Assembly: GCA_023238725.1 (NCBI GenBank)
Contig: CM041536.1
Location: forward strand, 14,539,271 to 14,603,270
Length of the DNA: 64,000 bases
Source of the DNA: Scortum barcoo
Lineage: Eukaryota > Chordata > Actinopteri > Centrarchiformes > Terapontidae
Reading direction: 5' to 3'
A model generated the notes under the pieces. The model did no database searches. It was not told the DNA's origin and saw only the letters and a list, made by a program, of their open reading frames with translations. This document shows, piece by piece, positions 32,001 to 45,249 of the stretch (position 1 is the first letter of the stretch; each line of letters opens with the position of its first letter). The translations under genes and the position numbers were made by a program.

Positions 32001-35000
32001 AGGAGGAGGGGGGAGGATGTGTGCCAGAAAGAGCGTTTTATAGAGATGCTGATTTCTTATTCACTGGCCCTCTGTAAGAACAGAAACTCAGAGGAATGCA
32101 CATTGAAAGCTACAATTCTCATTCAGAGGCCATAATGCATCCATCGTATATGAGCTGAAAAAGAGTTCCCCTGGTGGGAAAAGAGTGACCCCCCGAACCC
32201 GGTGAAAAGATAGCTGCTGTGCAGGGGGCTCACGCTGCAGAGGTGCATTGTGGAGCGAGCTCTGTCTCTCACCTGCACAGAAAGAGAGTGAAAGCCCTCT
32301 CCAGGTGTTTACACCGAGCCCTCCTCTGTCTTTCCCAGTGGAGCGAAGGAATAACAACATAAGTCCCGGTTAAAAGTGCGGAAATGCGCCGTTTCCAGAT
32401 CTTAATCAAGCCATTCACGAGAAGCATGGGTGACGTATCATTCTGTGCTCCCACTCATTTTGGAGATGTTTTCCCTTTCATCCTTTTTTTCTTTTTTTAT
32501 TTTTTGCTGGTCTGCGGTAGATTACATTATGAAGGATGAAGATTGTTGACGACAAAGAGCTGTCACACCTGATAAGCATCATAAAAACACCAGCCAAATC
32601 CAAGAAGTTAGAGTATACAGGCTGAGCAAACACAATGAGCAGATAAGAGTTTTTAAATGTGTTGAGTGTAGTCATTTTGACAGCATTTGAGGGATCTCAC
32701 AGACTAGTGGCTTAAAAAAAACGCAAAATACAGTCTAACCTAAAAATAACGTTTCAGCCAATAAAATAAATATGAGCTTCACTGTTTATATTTTGGACTT
32801 CTGGAGGCACGGCGATACTGTAAAATTCAGATAGGACCCACCAAATGCATAAATAAGACCCAGTTGCGGTTAATCTATATCCTGGCAGAGCTGCTTGGGT
32901 GTGCATTTATTTGCCTATATTCCCTGAACTGAAGCCAGCGTTATGCATGGCTCGTGCCACATTTGGAAGAATTAGAGATTATCCACTGTTCCAGCTGACA
33001 GGACTGTTAAACAGATGTTGAACTGGAGACAGATATCCTCAGCGGAGTGAAGCCAAGAATACCAACTGGATTTACAAACTCCTCTGATGGACACATGACA
33101 CTCGGTTTTTGTGTGTGTGTGTGCGCGTGAGAGACAAAACAGAGTACATGTTTTACATAAGAACAAAGCACCTAAACAACAAGGCCATGAATGCAGCAGC
33201 CTCATCGTGCAGTCGAGCTGGAGAGTAATGACAGCTCACTGGCAGTTGCACAGAGAATTAGTTTCCTGGGTGATATTAGTATTTGCGGTGAGTTGTACAT
33301 GGCGGTCACATTAGAGATGCTCTTTATAGAAAACCTCTGAAGAACCTCAGTTCAATGGGTCCATAGTCTGGGGAATGCCTCATAGACAGCCAAAGGTCAG
33401 GCCTTTTCTTCCGCCTCCCTCCTCTCAGTCTGTGTGGTTTGGTTGCTGAGGCCATATGGTACATTTCCACTCAGAGGACCTCCATGTTGTAAATATGTTA
33501 AATTCAATCAATACACACATATTATACATGTATTTCTATGATGCAGTTCTGCATTTGTCATTTGCATATCCATCATGTCGATTAAATTTTATTTTGAAGG
33601 AGAATCAATAGAGACAATTGAAGCGATGTTTCTCTGACATAAACAAATGCATTGTGGTACATCTTTATCATCACATGTCATGAAACCATGAAAAACCATG
33701 AAAAATAACTAAACATCTGGGTTTTTAATGCAAAATGTAAGGATGCTGCGTTTTCTTTGAGTAGAACATGTGTCATCACACAGTGTGAACCATCATTGGC
33801 TGGAGTTGAATGTGTTAGTTTGTCACGCTCTCTAAATCAACAGCACATCCTCTATATGTTTCAGGTGACGGCTGGTGAAACTCTGCAGGCAGGTCCAGGA
33901 GGTGGAGCACCCCTCAAAGGTGAGCATGAGAGCAAGGATTTCACAGGGTTACATCAGATCCATGGATTCATAACTGAACATTAATTATTGAACCATTATT
34001 TTACACTCCTCTGTCCAAGTGATGTACATTAATTTGTTCAGGTTCCTAACAAAACTTGATCTCATGGACATATTGCTATCATACTGAGATATGATGAGCA
34101 AAAGTTTGGTTTAATAGAGGAACACTGTTACGGATACTCAAGATGTTTTAGCTAATGCCTTAATTTACACTATCATGGTAAGAAAATGTATTAAAAAAAC
34201 ACTATCTCTGTCTTTGAACAGGGAGACAACTGTATTTGTATGTATTACAATACAATAATATTTTCCTGCTCCGCAGAAACAATCAGAAAATGATTAGTAT
34301 TTGGATGCGTGTTTTTAGACCTTTTATTGTCTGTAGTCATCTGTCTTTTCCTTCTTAGTTCAGTCATAATAACTGTTTACTCACAACTCTAGTGGAGACT
34401 GGAAACAGTGCACTGCCTCACACACAGGTGAGCTGAGGAGTGAATCTGTTGTGTTAAAAGCCTTGTTAAAAGCCTAACTGTGCACCGCTTGTGATTTTTC
34501 CTGGAAAGTTGCCACCGACACACGGATCATAATACTGCAAATGCAATGGCTTTCATCAGTGGACCACAGGCTCAATCACTACAGTGTTGCATCATTTAGT
34601 GATAGATAGTAACTTACCAGACAATTAATTAATTAAAAATAAGCGAGATTATGTCTTTACGTTAATATATACTGTATATCTTTAGGAAGTCAAAAAAGAA
34701 ACAAAAACAAAAAAACAGATCTAAATGGTTTGAGCTTATGCAGCATCCTGTATCAGCTGAAACTGTACAGGCTTAAGGTGGCATTTTGCAATACTGTATG
34801 CAGAAACAGTAAAAAAAACAGTGTGATTTTGTCATCATGTGTCGACTCTGTGGGTGGTCTTGCACCATAAACACTTGTTGAAGGTGACCACAAGTGTTCC
34901 AGCTGTCTTGTGCTCACACTGTTCACTTCGGTGGTTGTCATTTTATGTTTTGTAGTTTCTATTACTTGGTATGTGCTCTGATTTACGATACGAGTTGGTA

Positions 35001-37796
35001 GACTTTAGACTTTGGCACATTATTTGTACCAGATGGTGTGAAAGTGTGTAGAATATATTTGCTTTGGGAAAAAAAGAAATATCTTCTCCCTCTTCAATTA
35101 CTAGCAGCTTTGAGAAAGATACTGTTACAGCTGAATCTGGCAAGGATTTTAAAGTCATCCTTGATGCAAAAGTGAATACATTTCATCACAGTACAAACAT
35201 TTCAGCTTTTAATCTGTTTCTGTATTCAGTGAAGGCTAATGAAGGTAAAGCAGGAAAAGCTGTTCAAAGGCAGATTTAGAGGTAGCTCATAAAGAGACAA
35301 ATAAAAATAAAACTACCAATAAAAAGAATGTTTTTGCCAATTAGACATGAGACTGGGGTTTTCATGTGACAGTAAAACAGAGCTCCATATCAACACACTG
35401 GACGCTTGTTCAGATAGAAAAGTGTTATTTGTGAATGACCAATTAATCAATTCAGAGACAACCATAGAGAATTAGAGTATTTAGAGTCCCAGGGTGACGT
35501 GCCAGAGGGCTACTAATGATTTCAGTGCACATGGCAGCGCTTGGCAACTGAGTCCCCAAAACACAGAGCAGAAAATAAGCCCTCAGGGCGGTCTCAGACC
35601 TCTAATTGGGCTCTCACCAGTGACAGCCTTGACTAACGCCGAGCGCTGGTCAGATACTAACAGAGAGGAGAGAGAAAGTTTATTATTCCTACAGGCAGAG
35701 GAGAATGAAAGGTAGCCTCCTTTTTGGAGGTACCTCAACTGGGATCCCTGCCAAACTGGAAAGATACGTCCGTTCCCAGCAGAGACGCACGGCTGACATT
35801 CAGACTGACAACAGCGCTCATTGTTGAGACATTCCAGTGTTGTTGGCGTTATTGTTTTCTCAGGCGCAGAGCTTTATTCTCTAATAAACTTAGAACAAGA
35901 TGATAATCGGACCAATGTGTCCTTCTTGGAAAATTAAAGAATAAATAAAAACAGATATTGGTGAAGCACTTTCAGCTCTTGGTGCCTGTGCTGTTGTTTG
36001 GAGATGATTGTATTGTCAATGTGACATCATATTATGAGATGTTTTAAGAAGATACAATAAATGTTTAATGACAAAAAAACCACATACAGGTCTATAATCA
36101 TATACGGACCTATTTCACACTAACCAGAGAGTGCTCATGTGCGACTATGGCCTCATCATTCAGTAGAAACATATGGTTATGATGTAACTTTAGGGCTCCC
36201 CACATGGTTTTATAGCAGTGTTGAGCCGCCACACCTGAAACAAAAACAATCTCTGCCAACATCATAAATACTGAATTCACTGTTTCTAAATATACCAGTC
36301 AGTTTTAGCCCTCAGGTGCTATCTGACGTATCAAAAGCTTTTAGATTTTGCACAGCTATTGTTAGCTGTCAACTAGTGATTAGCACCTCAGACTACTTAA
36401 AACTACTAAAAAACTACTGCTTATAATTAATTATTGTTCAGACATATTTAATTCATAGCAGATCTACGAATGAGGGCTTTCCACAAATGGTTACTGTTAT
36501 AAAATAATGCATATACTGGACATACTGAAGAGAGTATGTTCTGCTACTTTCAAAACGCAGACAGCAACAGCATGTTTATTTCTGTGATTCATTTCTTGCA
36601 GATGTAGTTTGCACTGATGTGGGAGAGTAACCTCGTTCTATACAAATGAGAGTGTGAATACTGCAGATATTTTGGGACACAAGTTATGTCCCTGTCAGGC
36701 GCTGTAGTTCAAAGCCAAAAAGAACGCAAATAGAAACTTAGATATTTATTTTTCCACCCTCAAAAACCTACAGATCAAACATGTGAAACCGCACCTAAAA
36801 AATGTATGAATAAATTATACAACTACTGGTTGCAGAGAAAATATTGAATATCCAAATTGAAGCTCTGTCACATAGAAGCCATGGATTAAAAAGAAAAGTT
36901 CACCCAGGGACATGTAGGAAAAAGGCTGAAGGAGACAAAAAATTGAAAATGACAGGCTGATGGCAGCAGGAGTATCCACAGTTGGTATGCTGCTGGTCAA
37001 CCCTCACAAATGCAGATTCCCTTGTTAAATCTGTTTGGTCCGCTGAGGTAAAACAACAGTAAGAGAGCACAACAGATGGTCTAATACGATACCTGTCAGC
37101 AGGCATGAGGGAGCCCCGCTGTGGAGCAACTGAGCACGCTCAGACCTCCCACATTTGTTTGGAGTGGTGAAGTCATTAGCAACGAGTGTTTGTGCTGTTT
37201 CTGCAAAGTGACAAAAAGTTACCCACATGGGACACTGACAGGTGGCCAAGGGGAGGATGCAGAACAAACAGAAACAAAAGTCTCATTATTTAACCATCAC
37301 AATCGAAGCTACTAAACTTTAACTGAGTTTTGTTTTCGTTTCAATATTTGTTGACACTTAACCCGTATTCCTTCCACATGAACGTTTGAACTTATTTCAC
37401 ATTAGGCAGGTCTGTGCTTGTGTTTAGTCGTCTCTCTGATTTAAAGTAGGTGTGTCTGTGTTAGTGTTTTTATGCAGTCAGCATTTAACAATATGAGAAT
37501 CTAAATCACAATCTGATGACAGTTGTTGGGTTGTTTGTTTACATTGGCAGGGAGATGACTCTGTCAGTAAAATTTAATAAGGCGACACTCACACAGTCCC
37601 GATAACGCAGATCAGCCGAGTTTCTAATTGTTCAATGACGTTACTGATTTATGACCAAGAATTATTTCTAACTTTGACACATATTAGTGCTTAATTAATT
37701 TAGTTACGCCTGTTCCGTGTTATATTTAAGAAATTAAATATAAAACAAACTTAACAAGTCTGGTAGAATGTTCATGAAGACATTTAAATATTCTAC
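29013..37796. other. Intergenic sequence
   Basis: No gene recognised. Contains the repeat fragment at 30110-30265, a T-run at 31688-31708, a short (TG)n at 33108-33126, and A-runs near 29338 and 29576. The block 29660-29960 has clustered TAAT/TTAATTAA motifs and no repeat signature, making it a possible enhancer, without further evidence. Confidence 0.5.
30110..30265 (+). repeat. Dispersed fish repeat, copy 5 (fragment)
   Basis: Fragment with CTTTTCTTTGTCATATATGATAG, TTTTTGGTTTTGGACTGTTTCC, GCAGGACATTTAAACATGTCGCCTGGCACTCTGGG, collinear with the centre of the family. Confidence 0.5.
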
Positions 37797-37936
37797 AGTC
37801 AGCTTTCACTTACTGTGTTGTAAGTGAAGGCTGAGTTTTGGACCATGCGATGACACCTGAGCAAGGCCATTACCTGAAGAAGGTCCTGGATTATCATCAA
37901 AAGCTCAGTGAAAAGCCAACTAAGTGAAAGCTGACT
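37797..37936. repeat. Inverted repeat with nested hairpin
   Basis: Perfect 16-bp inverted repeat: AGTCAGCTTTCACTTA at 37797-37812 and its complement TAAGTGAAAGCTGACT at 37921-37936. A third, nearly identical inverted copy TAAGTGAAGGCTG at 37821-37833 sits only 8 bases after the left arm and forms a tight hairpin with it (one G-U pair). It may be a degenerate MITE or a foldback. No protein or known RNA recognised. Confidence 0.7.
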
Positions 37937-39570
37937 TTAGACTATCGTAACACAGATATATATGTGGTTTTAAGATTAATAATAAAGATCAACTTTAAGG
38001 GGTTAATGCAGAAACATACTAAGTGTTGAAAAATCTAAATGTTTAAGTCACAAAGCTGAGAATTAAAAACAAATAAAGATAAATAAATCTAATTTTTGTC
38101 CAGTACAGACTTCATGGATACACGTATGCTGAGGTATCTCTAGTGAAAGTATGAGAAAGAAAGGAGTGACTTTATTTCAGAGACGATGAAGAGTGCTCTT
38201 ACGGACATGAAATTATCTGGGAAATCTCAAATGTAGTTGGACATTTCTCCTCTGAAGCCGACACAGCACCACATGCTTTGAAAGAAGCTCCTCCTCGGCG
38301 AACCTGCTCTCATATCTCACTCGCCTTTCAAAACAATCAGCAGCACACCGACAGTGCAGTAAATGCAGATCAGTGATATGAAAAAAAGGACATTTGCTTT
38401 CATTGTGAAAAGTATTGAGAAAAATGATGGAGGGCATTTTCTATCCAAAAGCAGGAAAAATGGCTCAACCATTTGCCTGGATTTCATCATGCTAACCTGC
38501 TGTGTGTGGCGCTGGCTTAACTGGCTGGGTGAGATTACACAGAGTTGTGAAAATTAGCACGCACATCTAATCAAACCAAACATCGGCAGCTTCATGTAGC
38601 ATTTGGTTCACTGAGCTCTGACTGTTACATACCTGACATTGCTGATAGTCCTGACACTTTTTTTCCCTCCCTCTAAGCTTGTGTCAGTCTCATGAGTTGA
38701 TGGATGAAACAAAGGCAGGCAGAGGAGGTGGCGGTCCAGAGACACAAGCCTCAGGTGTGAACAGGTGTGTGGGTTCACTGCCATGCTGGAATGGGAGCAG
38801 TTCCAGGTGCACAGCTGCGGGGTGTGGCTCACACTCATATATATAGATACACCCAGCCTCCCGGCCTGTGTTGAAATACTGAGTCCCTGGGAAGGAGGGA
38901 GAGGCGGGCTGGGTGGGGTTTCTGCTTAAATTTAATCTGGCATTGCCATAACTTTGAACAAGCAGGGAGAAAAGACTGGCGGGTGATAAAGGGGGACATT
39001 GTGAGAAAGGGAGGGGAAATCACAGGTTTTTCAATTTGTCCATTCAAGTTTGGAAGAACTGTGTATTTCTATGTGTGTTTCTAGGTGTGTAGGCGTGAGT
39101 GATCTGTGTATATTTAAGAAACAGTAGGGCCATAAGCAAACAGAATGACAAAGAATGATGTTTGGGAGATTGCATGTCTGGGAGCTAAATGCGTGGTAGT
39201 CTGGTCTCCTGGGAGACTATTGTTCTTATCAATCCGTGATTAAACAACTTTGGTAATTTGCAATCCTGCTGTAACACATCCTGGTGAATTTCTGTTGAAA
39301 GAACATGCCTGCGTTGAACTTCTCTAAGCCCTGGACGGCATCAATCTCAGCCTCAGGACAGATTAGGATGGAGACAAGCCTCTCTGTCTGCAGGGTGCAT
39401 GATCTCTAAGTCTTCTCCATCAAAGGTCAGAGCAGCCGAGTGAGGAGGAGCATTGAGGCGTTGCGTTGCTGGAAAATCTGAAAAAAGGAATGGGTCAGTG
39501 GCTATTGTGGATTGCTTGTGCCACAAATACAAGAATACAAGCCCACACATGCTGTCAGGGGACATGTATG
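37937..39570. other. Intergenic sequence, nothing recognised
   Basis: Unique-looking sequence without a supported gene or named repeat. Confidence 0.5.
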
Positions 39571-39611
39571 CAATATATGTGTATGTATATATGCAAATAT
39601 ATATATGTGTA

Positions 39612-39661
<50 letters not shown>

Positions 39662-39705
39662 TATATAATCTGTGTGTCTGTGTGTGTCTGTGTGTGTGTA
39701 TGTGT

Positions 39706-39780
<75 letters not shown>
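39571..39780. repeat. Compound (TA)n / (TG)n microsatellite
   Basis: Alternating purine-pyrimidine tract: imperfect TATG units, an uninterrupted TA run around 39625-39653, then interrupted TG/TCTG runs to 39780. All long His/Thr/Tyr-Ile/Cys-Val ORFs here are artefacts of the repeat. Confidence 0.95.
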
Positions 39781-39781
<1 letters not shown>

Positions 39782-42700
39782 ACAGTGATGCAGGGAAGCC
39801 ATCACAGATTGTGGGTATGGATTTGGAGCTTGCCATTCTGCAGCTTTAATCCCTGATTTTTCTTGTACAATGTCATCCCACCAGTCCCGTTGAGTGCTAG
39901 ACATTGTGCCAGACAAGCAGTCTGACCTTTTCTGCCCTTGGAACAGTTGATGCTGTGTAATGTATTCTGCAGTTGATTTCTTTTTTTCATCCTATGAATT
40001 TTAACAACTTTTTTTCATCCATTCTGCAGAAGCACTGAGTCTTTCACTCTGTGTCTCTGCACTGCAGGATATTATTCCTCCTATTACCTTTCAGAACTCC
40101 AATCGCCACATGTCCTGTGGAGAAACAAAGCTGTGAGACACAGTCAAAGATGGAAACAGCAAAGAGAATGTCAATTTCCTCCAGTCGGCTCAGAGGACAG
40201 TTTTTTTATCCTACAGTGGAAGATTAGGTTGATGTCAAATCTAAGATCCACTGAGTCAAAATGTGCTGAAGACACCCTGTGCTCAGTGACAATGGCCGAG
40301 GTACGAGTGACTATCAAAATGTGCTGAATTCACCACGAGACAGCTGTTTGGAAGTCTATGTTAACCTTTTTAAATTCGCCTACAATCCCATGATATGAAT
40401 ACATTTGGCAGCTGCCATTGATATTGCTCTTAGCATCAAATCAGCCGACAAGAAGTCAGAGGATGCCAAGAGTCCATCAGAATCCATTAGTCGTCTGTTA
40501 CTAATTACCAGCGACTCCGGGGTTGATTAAAAGAAATCACCAAGCAGCAGCACACACCATTATGCTAATGAAAACTCATTTGGAGAGGCAGAGCGGGGGC
40601 GCCGGCAAGTATTTGGCTGACTTCGCCGTGCAGCAGGGCTGGCTGAAGTAAATGGCTTCTTGGACAGCATATCATTATAGGGCTGGAGGAGAAGGAAGCC
40701 TTGTGATGATGATGATGATGGCAGAATTTTGGTCATGTTTATCTCGTCCAAAGTCCAAACTGATGGATTCATTCCCACACTGACTTTTTGTTTTCTCATT
40801 AGCATACATATATATTTTTTCCCACACTTGCCCTGCGGCACAAACTACCAAATAGTCCCTGGCAAGTGAAGATAAAACATGTTTGGTGTGGTTTAATCAT
40901 TATCAATTTTCCCATCTAACTGGAAAGCCTTCAGGGAAAATAACACAGCACTGAAACAAGCTCCTAATCACCAAACAGCGGATTGTTTTGATGCCATTAA
41001 GTTTCAACACAAAGATGTCAGAAGACACAGAGCTGCACAGACATCATGTTACTGACATGTTTTCACATTGATCATTCATTACACCAGCAATCCAGAGGTC
41101 AGTGAGCTCCATAATACAATTAAAACCTCTAACAGCTCTCTGCGAGCCGCATGGAGCATAAAATTTGGTCAAAGAAAACCAAAATACTTGAACTGCTTTT
41201 ACAATGAAAATGAATAGATCAGAAGAACTTGCATTGTTTCGTTAGGTTCAGTACGTGAGGCCAGCATGTGACTTGATGTCAGGCTCTTACACAAACACAC
41301 AACTTTCTGCTGAAATTGGAACATTTTAGCCTGTTTCTCATTAGCGATTTCTGTATTTTGGGACGCTGGCTCTCTGCTCACTGTTTTTTAGTAGGCAGAG
41401 ACAAGTTGGAAATAGCTGATGTCACATTTCTGTGAGCCAATCGGATGGCAGTTGCTGGGCTGCTTGCTTCGCTTTTTGAGCATTAAACGCTTAATAAATA
41501 TAATAGAACTTTTTAAGCTTGAACTGCAACGTTTACTTATCATGAATTTCAATCATGAATATTTTATGTTACAGAGAAATACTTCAAAACCATATTAAAC
41601 CAGTTTTTCAGATGTATCTATGTATCTGTTTTTCTGAAGTATAATATCCCTAATTTGAAGCGAAGCAGAACTATAATGAAGCATAAAATGCAGGTAAAGC
41701 ACTGAATTAGTTTTACATTCTTTCATTCAAAACACAATATTCTTTTATTATTTTTGACATCCACCAAGAAATCCAGTGGGTTTTGTTGTAACTGCCCTAA
41801 TCCCCTGCTTCCTTTGTTTGATGAAAAATTGCCGGGGGCTTTCCAGAAGTTCATCCTTGTGCAGTTTAGCTCCAGATCCACCATCCAGCCCCTGAACACC
41901 TGTTAAAGGCTGCTTCTCCTCCTCTGCATCTAATAAACAGCTCCAACTCTTGATCCCCTCACATGGCGTCCAGGCCACTTTTCATCCCGCACATCTGTGA
42001 TTCCCTTAACATTTCCAAAAATCCCCTTGGCAGTTCAGTGATCTTTCTCAGCTGTTAGCATACCCTCGGGCCAGGGCAGCCTTCGCTATGTGCTCCAGCT
42101 GCAGGCTTTTGCTATGGTCATGGGGCCCCACTGAAGGGCACTATTGTCCATTCATGGGGTTCACTGTGTGAGAGGTCAGATGAGGGAGAGACCGCGCTGG
42201 GGCCTGGCAGGAAATGAAGGTGGAGTGGCAGTTTGGGCAATAGTGTGAAGCTGGAGCCTGAATAAATAGAATAGTCCAAATAAGCAAAGAATAAGTTGAG
42301 TCACTATTTCATACTGCAAGTAAAAACAGCTGAAAAAAATAGGATATAAATTAACGTGTGCTTGAGCAAAAACTTAAAATGTGTAATTTCTATTTTGTTG
42401 GTGTACTGTCGACTGTGTGCAGTGAGCAGTTCAGATTCACTGTGTGACTGAGAACCCAGAGCGCCTCACAGATGTGCAGATAAATCTTCATTTCTCACCC
42501 AGTTAAGCAATTCAGTCGGCTACAGAGGCGGCACAGCTTCAAGCCAAAGGCACCTTTCAGGATCCAGAGAAACTGTAGAACAAATTGGAGAACAAACAGT
42601 CACACTGGGTCATTCACATCATCCTTTATCTGAAAAGCCAAGGACCTCAGGAGGTGGGCTGCCTGCGCGCAACAATGAACAATAACACACATGTTGTCAT

Positions 42701-43416
42701 ACTGAGCTGACACTTTCTAAAATGGCACTTCTCACATAAATCTTTTATAAGCCCCGCTCAGAGTCCTCCATCCAGAGGCAGCTAAAATGGTTTTACAAAG
42801 TCGTCGTCAAAGGCGAGTCAAAAGGCTTTGTGTTGGGACTGCAAAATATTAACCCAGCCTTAGTGAGAGCAGAGGACGCTTTCCAAATGTCTTTGGCTGC
42901 ACTGCCAAAAAAGATATTAAGAGAAAAATATAGGAATGGTTGGATTAATCCAGGGTTCCCCCCACAGCCCTATCAGATAGGCTCAACCATCCCTTTGTCT
43001 TACCCCTTCAGATAAATGGGATAGCCCTGATCGAAGTGTTCAATACTATACTGCACATGTGAATTGACAGGAGGCAAAGTGATGGTGTGTCTGTGTTTGC
43101 ACCTCAGCACCTATTTTTGTGGGTTTGATCAAGCTTACATTTAGATGACTGGAGTTGTAGAAGCTGGACTTTTTAACAATTTAGTCATTACTTGCCAACA
43201 AGTTTCCAAGTACTTTTAATCACAACGCCCTGCCTTAAGGTTGGAGAAAACCGGGGCATGTCCTGTGCAATCAACCTAGTGTAGCAAGAAAGCGACTGGT
43301 TACTGTGAAAATAAATCACACCAGTTTGCGGTCCAATTTTTTTTTTCTTTCTAAACACGAATATAGTAGATAGTAGATACATGTGTGTATTATATATATT
43401 ATAAAAGAAAAAAAAA
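39781..43416. other. Intergenic sequence
   Basis: No gene recognised; a short (GAT)n lies at 40704-40720. The block 40380-40620 combines TTAATTACC-like sites, an octamer-like ATGCTAAT at 40562-40569 and absence of repeat signatures, so it is a candidate regulatory element by motif content only. Confidence 0.5.
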
Positions 43417-43422
43417 TCTATA

Positions 43423-43491
<69 letters not shown>

Positions 43492-43498
43492 CTATCTA

Positions 43499-43573
<75 letters not shown>

Positions 43574-43586
43574 ATGTGTATGTATG

Positions 43587-43669
<83 letters not shown>
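43417..43669. repeat. Compound (TATC)n / (TA)n / (TATG)n microsatellite
   Basis: A (TATC)n run to about 43500, a (TA)n run to about 43564, TATG/TGTATG units to about 43592, then a second (TA)n run to 43669. ORFs of Tyr-Ile or Ser-Ile-Tyr-Leu repeats are artefacts. Confidence 0.95.
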
Positions 43670-43674
<5 letters not shown>

Positions 43675-45249
43675 TCACAATTAGATTTTTTAAGCTTACC
43701 CAGGATCTTTCCAGGTAGCAACAAAGCCAGTGAAATTATATCCAATTATCTCGGCGTGCCCCTTACACTCTCAGTGTATTCCCACTCTGTGTAGTAAAGC
43801 GACAAGCTTAAGTCTAAAGATACATTGGACTCTCATGAAGTAAGATGAATAGGAGGATTTTCACCTCAGAAGGGAGATGCATATATCTCTTCACATAATA
43901 CAGCTAATTATTTCTGTAGAAGCAGCTTCTTTTCAGCAGCAAACAAAAGCTGGAATTTAAAAGAAAAAAACAGGAGGAATCCCTCCGTTAGAAGGAAAAA
44001 ACACTGAGTAGGCTTGAGGGAATTTTTCAAAGCTCTTACGGAGCTTAACGAGAGGCGAAAATGAGAAAGACGAAAGAAGCAATTGCTTTCAGACAATGCA
44101 CTACTGCTATGTCTATTTTCTTGTGGAACCAAACAAGGTCACATATTTTCAGCCAGAGATAATGAGCTACCCGTGGCTCTGCGCTCTGGAAAAGAGAAAC
44201 AAAGACCACATACATGGACGTAACGCTTTGACATCAGCTGCAGTGTTTCTTTGTTTCCTGTTTTTCCCTCTGCTGAACAGTGAAGGGAAAAGAGGAACAA
44301 TTAGAGTTCAGACAATATCAGACAAAAGTGATGATCCATGCTCAGAGGTGTGGAGGGGGGAGGGGACGCAGCCCAAAGGGTGTCTGAACAGGTAGACCAA
44401 CTGACCTTTCTCTACACTGTACTGGCAACTGGTAATCAGGGGCAATTATAAAGGCCTCTTGGCCACAAATCACCTAATCCTGTCGTGGGAATAGAAGCCA
44501 AATGTAATTACAGCACTCTGTTACGCTGACCTCCCCGTAGCGGAACTAAGCCCAGAAGCCAACGAGAACGGTCCAAAACGCCAACTTTTGCTCAGTCCAG
44601 GGCAGACAACCAAAGTATTCTCATTTGGTCAGAGAGAGCGAACCACCTGTTTCCTGCTGCTTCTTTATTCCCCCGACATCGAGCTAATCAGCCCTCTGCA
44701 TAATGTGAGTGCATGTGACGGCACCTTATGTTGCTCCAGAATGATTGAGTGGAATTATTTTGTTCATGGTCCTAAAATGTCTTTATTGCCATATTCATAG
44801 AGATTTGAATGTATGTGCTTTTCATGCCGCCACATTCATAGGACCAAGTCACACCAGCATTGATAGAGAAAATCTTTAGAACAAAACCAATTAATTAAAG
44901 TTCAACTTTAACATTTGTGCCTTTAGCCAGTTGCAAACAGTCCTGGCAGCACTGACCTTTGAATAAATGGAAAATCAGAGAGTTCAAAATTCTGGAAACT
45001 AGCTGTCTCACACAAGCCAATTTTGCTCCACACAAGAGACTTGATTTGCAGTTAATGAGACGGGAGTAAGTGACACAAATACATTGTGTGAAAAACACTG
45101 ATTTAAAGAATGCGGCTAACGATATTCTCTTTTTTTTCTAATGGCAGACAAATTCTACAAAATACATAGAAACCAACAGTGAATTTAGGTCTAATCTATC
45201 TTGAGGACGATACTTGTGTATTCAGTAAACTGAACTGAGCAAAGAACAC
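43670..45249. other. Intergenic sequence, nothing recognised
   Basis: No supported gene or named repeat. Short T- and A-rich runs only. Confidence 0.5.

Noticed and set aside
39353..39916. 187-codon minus-strand ORF rich in His-Thr and Tyr-Ile
   Set aside because: Produced by the TA/TG microsatellite; no domain and no splice context.
41748..41978. 76-codon minus-strand ORF with normal-looking composition
   Set aside because: No recognisable family, no supporting splice sites or neighbouring exons; treated as chance.
43383..43718. 111-codon ORF of Tyr-Leu-Ser-Ile and Tyr-Ile repeats
   Set aside because: Translation of TATC and TA simple repeats.
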